32,407 bases of DNA from Melioribacteraceae bacterium (GTDB lineage Bacteria > Bacteroidota > Ignavibacteria > Ignavibacteriales > Melioribacteraceae): the NCBI GenBank assembly GCA_021740785.1, contig JAIOZI010000055.1, positions 1 through 32,407 on the forward strand. The letters run 5' to 3'. Below are positions 1 to 5,966 of this stretch, in pieces. The stretch's first letter is position 1; each line of letters opens with the position of its first letter. The position numbers and the translations under genes are program-made. Below the pieces are notes generated by a model. That model had not been told where the DNA came from. It ran no database searches and saw only the letters and a list, made by a program, of their open reading frames with translations.

Positions 1-2
1 TA

Positions 3-80
3 GAAGCCAAACAAATTTATGATGCAGCTCTATGTAAAGAGACTCAAAAAGCAGTCAAAAAATATGTAGTGTACCACTGA
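3..80 (+). CDS. C-terminal end of an unidentified protein (5' truncated by window edge)
   Basis: Reading frame 3 is open from the first full codon to TGA at 78-80 and gives a 25-residue tail, EAKQIYDAALCKETQKAVKK followed by YVVYH. It is lysine-rich and helix-like, with no stop in this frame; the other two forward frames hit stops at once. Too little is present to name a family. It could also be chance open sequence, because the DNA after it is all repeats. Confidence 0.4.
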   Translation, partial: EAKQIYDAALCKETQKAVKKYVVYH

Positions 81-230
81 AATCTTTAAGTGGTTGTTTT
101 TACACAACTTATACCCCCGATTTGCCAAGTTGGGTTAACGAAGGGGGAAGCCTTGGCGGAGGTTGGCGCTAATTCGAAAATTCACAAATTCGACAACCTG
201 TCCCGGCGAAGTGTTTTTTACGGAGACGGA

Positions 231-312
231 TCCGTTATCCATTAACCCATCCATGTTTTCATCCATTTATCTGGAGCGTTTTTTGCGACATCCCGATGAC
301 TTTTATCGGACG
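231..312. repeat. 82-bp direct repeat, copy A
   Basis: Matches copy B at 349-430 over 82 bases with two substitutions and no indels; the offset is 118 bp. Near its end is a small hairpin, CCGAT-(7 nt)-ATCGG. Each copy is followed directly by an array of 8-mers, so the real duplicated unit seems to be this module plus an octamer tail. Confidence 0.9.
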
Positions 313-352
313 TTAATCCGAAAATCCGCCAATCCGTAAATTCGAGAATCCG
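313..352. repeat. Octamer array (5 units)
   Basis: Five adjoining 8-mers: ttaatccg, aaaatccg, ccaatccg, taaattcg, agaatccg. The consensus is nnAAtcCG. A shorter, more degraded set (ctaattcg, aaaattca, caaattcg) is at 169-192. Confidence 0.8.
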
Positions 353-430
353 TTATCCATTAACGCATCCATGTTTTCATCCATTCATCTGGAGCGTTTT
401 TTGCGACATCCCGATGACTTTTATCGGACG
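349..430. repeat. 82-bp direct repeat, copy B
   Basis: Second copy of the module at 231-312, with two substitutions (c to g in 'attaac(c/g)cat', t to c in 'ccatt(t/c)atc'). It is followed at once by the longest octamer array. Confidence 0.9.
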
Positions 431-494
431 TAAATCCGTAAATCCGCCAATTCGCAAATCCGCCAATCCGCCAATCCGCCAATTCGCCAATTCC
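431..494. repeat. Octamer array (8 units)
   Basis: Eight adjoining 8-mers beginning taaatccg, taaatccg, ccaattcg, caaatccg, ccaatccg, ccaatccg, ccaattcg, ccaattcc. The array follows directly on the second copy of the 82-bp module. Confidence 0.85.
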
Positions 495-556
495 CTGATA
501 GTTATTGCGGTCGGACGAATTGAATATTGACAATCTCCTACATAAAGCCGGGGAAA

Positions 557-605
557 ATTGACTATTGACTATTGATGATTGACGATTGACGATTGATGAT
601 TGACT
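557..605. repeat. Heptamer array (7 units, attgaNN)
   Basis: Seven perfect-length 7-mers in a row: attgact, attgact, attgatg, attgacg, attgacg, attgatg, attgact. Only the last two bases of the unit vary. Confidence 0.9.
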
Positions 606-631
606 ATTAAAAAAAGATGCGTTCTCATTCC

Positions 632-666
632 CTTGTTTCTTACCTCTTAAATCTTACGTCTTAGCT
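632..666. repeat. Heptamer array (5 units, cttaNNt)
   Basis: Five 7-mers: cttgttt, cttacct, cttaaat, cttacgt, cttagct. The start and end of the unit are kept while the middle varies. The same unit type reappears at 724-758 after an irregular pyrimidine-rich spacer. Confidence 0.85.
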
Positions 667-723
667 TTTCCCAAGTTCTCCATTTCCCCCTTCTCCCCTT
701 CAAAAACAACTCTTCTCCCTTCC

Positions 724-758
724 CTTAACTCTTAATTCTTATTTCTTAAGTCTTAAGT
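724..758. repeat. Heptamer array (5 units, cttaaNt)
   Basis: Five 7-mers: cttaact, cttaatt, cttattt, cttaagt, cttaagt. Same family as the array at 632-666. Read on the opposite strand, it resembles the caagtat/taagtat array after nuoF. Confidence 0.85.
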
Positions 759-963
759 ACCCGTTTTTGATCCTTTTCACTATGTGCTTTGCCCTTTGCC
801 TTTAACCGTTCTCCACTTCTCCGTTTCAATCATTCAAAAACAATCCACAACCCTTCTGCTACGGATTCACGAATACAAAAATTAAGAATAGCCTTTGACG
901 AATGATCGATTCCGTGAAAATCGGTGTTGTCTGTGTAGTCCGTGTTCTATTCTTTGAAATCGT

Positions 964-1362
964 CATTTTACGATTCGATCTCTTCATTTTGCGATTTGAT
1001 GTCGTCATTTTGTGAATCAACTGCGCCATTCTGTCAGCCGAGTGCGCCATTTTGTCGTCGCAAGTTGTCATCAGGTGACTTAGAGTTGCCATCAGGAGAT
1101 TTGAAGTTGTCATCAGGAGAGTTGAAGTTGCCATCAGGTGACTTGAAGTCGTCATCAGGAGACTTGAAGTTGTCATCAGGAGAGTTGAATTCGTCATCAG
1201 GAGAGTTGAAGTCGTCATCAGGAGAGTTGAATTCGTCATCAGGAGAGTTGAAGTCGTCATCAGGAGAATTGAAGTTGCCATCAGGAGATTTGAAGTCGTC
1301 ATCAGGAGAGTTGAAGTCGTCATTTGGAGTGTTGAGGTCGTTATCAGGAGACTTGAAATTGC
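964..1362. repeat. 21-bp minisatellite, 19 units
   Basis: Nineteen tandem units of exactly 21 bp with no length variation. The first five (964-1068) are diverged and begin catttt or cattct. From 1069 on, most units begin catcagg and end ttgaagtcgt or ttgaagttgc. Variation concentrates at unit positions 8, 11, 17, 19 and 21. Because 21 is divisible by three, all frames that lack a stop in the unit stay open: SSGELKS heptapeptides on the plus strand, and FNSPDDD and LLMTTST heptapeptides on the minus strand. No frame has a ribosome binding site at a plausible start outside the array, so I treat it as non-coding, with a repeat protein as the alternative. Confidence 0.93.
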
Positions 1363-1492
1363 CTTTAGTTATTTCAGACAATACCAAGGCATTGGAAATT
1401 ATTTTACCAATCGATATCGAAAATCCTTATCTTTATTTCGTAATGAAAAATTGATGTAAATCCATTCTTTAGAAATAAAATTGGAGGAACTC

Positions 1493-3703
1493 ATGGCTTA
1501 CTATGAAGACCTCGATAAAATAGCCATATCAGTAAAATCACACCGTTTATGTAAGAAGCTGCTGAAAGAAAATCCTAAGTTAGAAGAGATAATGTTTGCC
1601 TCGAAGAATGAAACCGAAGCGCTAATTGGAGTAAAAAATTGGATATTGGAAAATCTTACCGATAGCCCCCAGGCAATTGAATATTATGAACAGGGTGTTG
1701 CGAGCGGAATTTCTTTTAAGTCGTTAAAGTGGAGTGACATTGCCGCTATTCGTTTTCTGGATTACATCGATAATGCCGGAAGAGAATTTATCGATCTGAA
1801 TTTACGGGGACAAATTGCCGTGAGTAATCCAATTAAATTAATTTGGTTAGCGGTTAACAAAGGAACCGGCGGCGCTAAACCCGATTTCTTCGAAGATATG
1901 CTTCATTTATTCCGCCAGTTACTAGGTAAAGATGAACGACAAATTTATACCCGGGAAAAACTAAATATGTGGATGAACAGGTTTCCAGCCGGACTCGATC
2001 CCCGCATTGTTGCACTTCGCGAAGAAAACCGTGAGAGAATATTAAAGATCATTATTAATAAAATTGATGAAGGGGAAATAAACGATTCTAAGTACAAGTT
2101 TGAACCCGGTATGAATCAAGATGAAAAATTACAAGCTGCACTTGGCTGGTGGAATGAAAGTACATTCCATCTTAGGTTTGCTGTTCGAAGTGCGGATTTG
2201 CTTAATGAGATGCTCGGTTACTCGCTTGATCCCGATACGATGAAAATATTATACGATGCAGAGAAAAAGGGAATTCCGTTTTTTGTTAATCCGTATTATT
2301 TATCCCTGCTGCATGTGCGCGTGCCTTACTTTGCAATCGGCGCCGATCTGGCAATACGGCATTATGTTGTTTACAGCCGTCAGCTCGTTGATGAATTCGG
2401 TTACATCACCGCGTGGGAAAAGGAAGATAAAGTTGAACCGGGTAAACCTAATGTTGCCGGCTGGATTTTACCTTCGCATCATAATGTTCATCGTCGTTAC
2501 CCTGAAGTAGCAATACTAATTCCCGATACAGTGGGAAGAGCATGCGGCGGCTTGTGTTCATCTTGCCAGCGCATGTATGATTTTCAAAACGGGTACCTCA
2601 ATTTCAACCTAAACAAATTGAAACCCGACGAAACCTGGCCGGAAAAACTTGAGAGGTTGATGAAATACTTTGAAGAGGATTCGCAGCTTCGTGATATTCT
2701 TATTACCGGCGGCGATGCATTGATGAGCAGTGATCATTCTCTTAAAAAAGTATTGGATGCAGTTTATGAAATGGCTAAACGAAAAAAAGAAGCCAATGAA
2801 AATAGACCTCTTGATAAAAAGTATGCGGAAATTCAGAGAGTGAGATTAGGAACAAGGCTCCCGGTTTATTTACCTCAAAGGGTAACGGATGCTCTTGCCG
2901 AACTGCTGGCTGAGTTTAAAAATAAATCCGCAGAAATTGGAGTTAAACAATTCGTTATTCAAACTCATTTTGAATCTCCTATGGAAGTAACTCCCGAAGC
3001 CAAAGCTGCTGTATCAAAATTAATTGAAGCAGGCTGGACGGTTACGAATCAGCATGTATTCACTGCGGCGGCATCTAGACGCGGACACAACTTAAAGCTT
3101 CGCGAAACTCTTAATGAAATTGGTGTGCTTCCGTATTACACGTTCACCGTAAAAGGGTATATGGAAAATTATTATAACTTTGCCCCGAACGCCAGAGCAG
3201 TTCAAGAAAGTATTGAAGAAAAAGTTCTCGGACTTGTACCCGAAGAAAAGTATGATGAAATAAAAACCTTCCCGGAAAATGCAGAGTCAATGATTGATAA
3301 TATTCAATCAATAAAGAAAGAATCAAAAATCCCTTTTTTGGCAACTGATAGAAATGTACTTAACCTGCCTGGTGTCGGAAAGAGTTTGACTTACCGGGTA
3401 ATCGGAATTACACGATACGGCAGAAGGGTGCTGGAATTTGAACATGACGGAACGAGGAATCATAGTCCGATAATAGAAAACATGAAAAAAATAGTAATAA
3501 TTGAATCGAAATCAATTAGCGAGTACTTGAAGCAGTTAGAGGAAATCGGGGAGGAAATATCAGAGTACTCGGGGTTGTATGGTTATTCAATCGGTGAAAC
3601 AGAATCGAGAATTCCGATTTATGAATATCCCGAATATGATTTTGAAATAACGGATAAATTTACAAACCTGAAAATTCCGGCAGATATAAAGATGACAGGT
3701 TAA
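1493..3703 (+). CDS. KamA-family radical SAM aminomutase (lysine/glutamate 2,3-aminomutase-like), long form
   Basis: Radical SAM, PLP-dependent amino-group migrase of the lysine 2,3-aminomutase family. The [4Fe-4S]/SAM motif CGGLCSSC supplies Cys351, Cys355 and Cys358 in the CxxxCxxC spacing. LPGVGK near residue 630 aligns with the glycine-rich loop that carries the PLP lysine in lysine 2,3-aminomutase (PGGGGK), so Lys630 is the likely Schiff-base residue. At 736 aa it is much longer than the classic enzyme (about 415 aa); the extra is mostly an N-terminal region of some 300 residues with no motif I recognise. The start is ATG 1493, because GGAGG at 1483-1487 is well placed for it; the TTG at 1481 would lie inside that site. 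No lysine-fermentation genes are nearby, so the substrate (lysine, glutamate or another amino acid) is open. Confidence 0.88.
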   Translation: MAYYEDLDKIAISVKSHRLCKKLLKENPKLEEIMFASKNETEALIGVKNWILENLTDSPQAIEYYEQGVASGISFKSLKWSDIAAIRFLDYIDNAGREFIDLNLRGQIAVSNPIKLIWLAVNKGTGGAKPDFFEDMLHLFRQLLGKDERQIYTREKLNMWMNRFPAGLDPRIVALREENRERILKIIINKIDEGEINDSKYKFEPGMNQDEKLQAALGWWNESTFHLRFAVRSADLLNEMLGYSLDPDTMKILYDAEKKGIPFFVNPYYLSLLHVRVPYFAIGADLAIRHYVVYSRQLVDEFGYITAWEKEDKVEPGKPNVAGWILPSHHNVHRRYPEVAILIPDTVGRACGGLCSSCQRMYDFQNGYLNFNLNKLKPDETWPEKLERLMKYFEEDSQLRDILITGGDALMSSDHSLKKVLDAVYEMAKRKKEANENRPLDKKYAEIQRVRLGTRLPVYLPQRVTDALAELLAEFKNKSAEIGVKQFVIQTHFESPMEVTPEAKAAVSKLIEAGWTVTNQHVFTAAASRRGHNLKLRETLNEIGVLPYYTFTVKGYMENYYNFAPNARAVQESIEEKVLGLVPEEKYDEIKTFPENAESMIDNIQSIKKESKIPFLATDRNVLNLPGVGKSLTYRVIGITRYGRRVLEFEHDGTRNHSPIIENMKKIVIIESKSISEYLKQLEEIGEEISEYSGLYGYSIGETESRIPIYEYPEYDFEITDKFTNLKIPADIKMTG

Positions 3704-3792
3704 TTGTATTATAAAGGAAATTCTTTAGTATATAATTTCTTAGTTACTTATTTTTATTAAAACAATTTGATTCCAAAATCACGTATTAATTT

Positions 3793-4785
3793 ATGGTTAA
3801 AAGCAGCGATCTTTTCAGTAAAGTAGAACCCGATAATTTATTCATAAGGATTACACAATTTCCTATCCTAAGAATATTTATTATTACCGCAATTCTCCTT
3901 CCCGTTACAATCGCAAGTGAAGCCTTTCATCAATTTGTAATTTCCGACAGTAATTTCAAATACATACAGTACATAGCTTATGCTGCCGGTATATTTTTCA
4001 TTGTGTTAAATATTTGGGTCTATTCACTTTATACAAAGGGATACGAAAGAAGAAAGGCGCTTGAATTTTCTCTGAACGGATTTATCGGTGAGTTTGCCGG
4101 TGGTGCAGCTATCGCGTTCGTTGTTGTGACCTTTGTTGTTGCTTTAATGTACTTCATGGGCTATTACCAGATCGAAGGAATCAATTCATACCAAAATGCA
4201 ATATTTATGTTTTTTGAACAATTGGATGTCGCATTCATTGAGGAACTGCTATTCCGGTTGATTTTATTCAAACTGGTTGAAGAGTTTGCCGGGAGCTGGA
4301 TTGCAATCGCTGTTCAGGGAATATTATTCGGGTTCGCACATTTTTTTAATCCAAATGCCACACTGTTTACATCTCTGGCTTTGGTTCTGGCTTACAGTGT
4401 TTTGTTCGGCGCCGGATTTATGATGACACGCCGCATCTGGTTTGTTATGGGTCTGCACTGGAGTTGGAATTTTTTTCAAGCCGGAATTTTCGGAATGCCT
4501 AATTCCGGAAATATTCAGCCAAGTTTAATTGCTGCGGATATTAACGGACCGGTATGGATTACCGGCGGAGCATGGGGAATTGAAGCTTCTTATATCTCAA
4601 TTTTTATTCTTTTTGTGATTGGAATTATAATTTACCGTAAGGCAAAGAACAGGGGACAAGTTGTGCAGCCGAAATGGAAGAGAGATAACGACGATAAAAA
4701 TAATTTCCAAAAAGAAACATCTCCGCAAGCTGAATCAGATACAACTAATTATGACGACAAAATCATTTCTCCCGATCAATTCTGA
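3793..4785 (+). CDS. CPBP-family intramembrane metalloprotease
   Basis: Polytopic membrane protein of the CPBP (CAAX protease and bacteriocin-processing, Abi) family. The family motifs are all present in order: EELLFR (Glu150, Glu151, Arg155), FGFAHF (His183) and HWSWN (His222, Asn226), which form the membrane-embedded metal site. Hydrophobic segments run from about residue 25 to 275, followed by a charged cytosolic tail of about 50 residues rich in Lys, Asp and Asn. No strong Shine-Dalgarno site precedes the ATG, and the 89-bp gap from kamA holds no convincing terminator. The stop lies 6 bp before the next start, so it is probably co-transcribed with the hydrolase gene. The substrate is unknown. 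Confidence 0.88.
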   Translation: MVKSSDLFSKVEPDNLFIRITQFPILRIFIITAILLPVTIASEAFHQFVISDSNFKYIQYIAYAAGIFFIVLNIWVYSLYTKGYERRKALEFSLNGFIGEFAGGAAIAFVVVTFVVALMYFMGYYQIEGINSYQNAIFMFFEQLDVAFIEELLFRLILFKLVEEFAGSWIAIAVQGILFGFAHFFNPNATLFTSLALVLAYSVLFGAGFMMTRRIWFVMGLHWSWNFFQAGIFGMPNSGNIQPSLIAADINGPVWITGGAWGIEASYISIFILFVIGIIIYRKAKNRGQVVQPKWKRDNDDKNNFQKETSPQAESDTTNYDDKIISPDQF

Positions 4786-4791
4786 GAATTT

Positions 4792-5553
4792 ATGTTCAAT
4801 TGTGCAATTGTAAAACGTCCTTGTAAAAATATGATTAATGGTTTGACGAAAGCCGGTCTCGGCAAACCGGATTATCAACTCGCATTGTATCAGCACAGCA
4901 ATTATGTAGATGCACTTGAGCAGTGTGGTGTTAATGTTACAGTATTGGATGCTGATGAGAATTTCCCGGATTCAACTTTTATCGAAGATGCAGCGTTATG
5001 CACTCCGAAGTGTGCGGTGATAACAAATCCCGGTGCGGAATCACGTAAAGGTGAAACTGATTCAGTTTATCAATCATTACAAAAATTTTATGAATCAATT
5101 GAATTTATTAAATTTCCTGGGAATCTTGATGCCGGGGATGTGATGATGGTTGGTGATCATTATTATATCGGGATCTCCGGTAGAACTAATAAAGACGGTG
5201 CTGAACAGCTCATCACTATTTTGAATAAATACGGAATGACAGGCTCGACTGTAGAATTAAACAGTATGCTTCATCTCAAATCCGGTACGGCATATTTGGA
5301 GAATAATTTTATGCTCTTAGCAGGTGAATTCATTAATAAACAAGAATTCGATAAGTTCAATAAGATTACTGTTGAGCCTGAAGAAACCTATGCCGCAAAT
5401 TCAATTTGGGTAAATGAAAAAATAATAATACCTGCCGGGTATTTAAAAACCCAAAAGAAAGTTGAAGATGCCGGATACGAGGTTATTACTGTCGATGTGT
5501 CGGAATTCAGAAAGCTCGATGGTGGTATCAGTTGTTTGTCATTGAGATTTTAA
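4792..5553 (+). CDS. N(G),N(G)-dimethylarginine dimethylaminohydrolase (DDAH)
   Basis: Hydrolyses asymmetric N-methylated arginines to citrulline and methylamines; member of the guanidino-group-modifying (pentein) superfamily. The 253-aa product matches the bacterial DDAH pattern along its whole length: FPDSTFIEDAAL near residue 60, GAESRKGETD, LDAGDVMMVGDHYYIG, SGRTN, the catalytic histidine in LHLKSG (His161), and the C-terminal catalytic cysteine in DGGISCLSLRF (Cys248). These positions agree with His162 and Cys249 of the Pseudomonas enzyme. Length and the C-terminal Cys-Leu-Ser-Leu-Arg-Phe ending also fit, which favours DDAH over arginine deiminase or amidinotransferase. It starts 6 bp after the CPBP protease stop, with no separate ribosome binding site visible, suggesting translational coupling. 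Confidence 0.93.
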   Translation: MFNCAIVKRPCKNMINGLTKAGLGKPDYQLALYQHSNYVDALEQCGVNVTVLDADENFPDSTFIEDAALCTPKCAVITNPGAESRKGETDSVYQSLQKFYESIEFIKFPGNLDAGDVMMVGDHYYIGISGRTNKDGAEQLITILNKYGMTGSTVELNSMLHLKSGTAYLENNFMLLAGEFINKQEFDKFNKITVEPEETYAANSIWVNEKIIIPAGYLKTQKKVEDAGYEVITVDVSEFRKLDGGISCLSLRF

Positions 5554-5613
5554 AATATGATTCACACCTCTTGCTTATTTTAATCATCAAAAGGAATTAT
5601 ATATATTTGTTAC

Positions 5614-5949
5614 ATGAATGAGAAAATTTTAAATATATACCTAGTTATTAACGATGGAATTGTAACCGCCTTTCGTGCTAAATCCTATGAAATGGATGGC
5701 GATGATTATGATAAAATCGAGTTTTTAAAGTCACGCGCCGTTCATGATTTTGAAAACACATTTCAATTCGAAGCCCCGACAAACAAACACGGTAAATTTA
5801 TGCAGTATAAAAAATTTGCCAGACTTGAACAACAGGGTATGCATTTCCAATTGTTTGAGGAAATTTTTACGAAATTCAGAGTTCCGGAAAATCCTCTTAT
5901 TTGCGTAACGCCCGTTGTTGATGGTGAAATCTATTCTGATAAAAAATAA
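5614..5949 (+). CDS. Small hypothetical protein (111 aa)
   Basis: I do not recognise this protein. It is soluble-looking, with no signal peptide or membrane segment, acidic in the first half (YEMDGDDYDKIEF) and aromatic-rich throughout. It starts at ATG 5614 after a 60-bp A+T-rich gap and ends 17 bp before transketolase. The close spacing to tkt suggests co-transcription but says nothing firm about role. Composition resembles that of its neighbours, and the frame is clean, so it is probably a real gene. Confidence 0.75.
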   Translation: MNEKILNIYLVINDGIVTAFRAKSYEMDGDDYDKIEFLKSRAVHDFENTFQFEAPTNKHGKFMQYKKFARLEQQGMHFQLFEEIFTKFRVPENPLICVTPVVDGEIYSDKK

Positions 5950-5966
5950 AACTTCTGGAGAAAATA

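Larger units (their letters stand above)
81..1480. other. 1.4 kb gene-free, repeat-dense region
   Basis: No credible gene lies here. The stretch holds, in order: octamer repeats at about 169-192, 313-352 and 431-494; an 82-bp direct duplication (231-312 and 349-430); heptamer arrays at 557-605, 632-666 and 724-758; an unremarkable A+T-rich stretch at 759-963; and a 21-bp minisatellite at 964-1362. The 118 bases before kamA (1363-1480) hold no clear promoter. Long open frames occur over the minisatellite on both strands, but they follow from a repeat unit whose length is a multiple of three. Confidence 0.8.

Noticed and set aside
81-160. Transcription terminator after the first partial gene
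   Set aside because: Only a 5-bp stem (gttgt/acaac) and a loose gccaag/cttggc pair are present, with no U-tract.
313-758. CRISPR array
   Set aside because: The repeat units are 7-8 bases and directly adjoining, with no unique spacers of 25-45 bp, and no cas gene is present.
859-1454. Three long open frames across the 21-bp array (plus 942-1454; minus 1034-1387 and 859-1323) as protein genes
   Set aside because: A 21-bp unit without stops keeps frames open automatically. The minus-strand starts fall inside the array, the plus start is a GTG without a ribosome site, and no frame shows a non-repeat domain or signal peptide. I keep coding only as an alternative under the minisatellite.
1481-1492. 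TTG at 1481 as the kamA start
   Set aside because: It would overlap its own GGAGG sequence; that site is correctly spaced for ATG 1493 instead.
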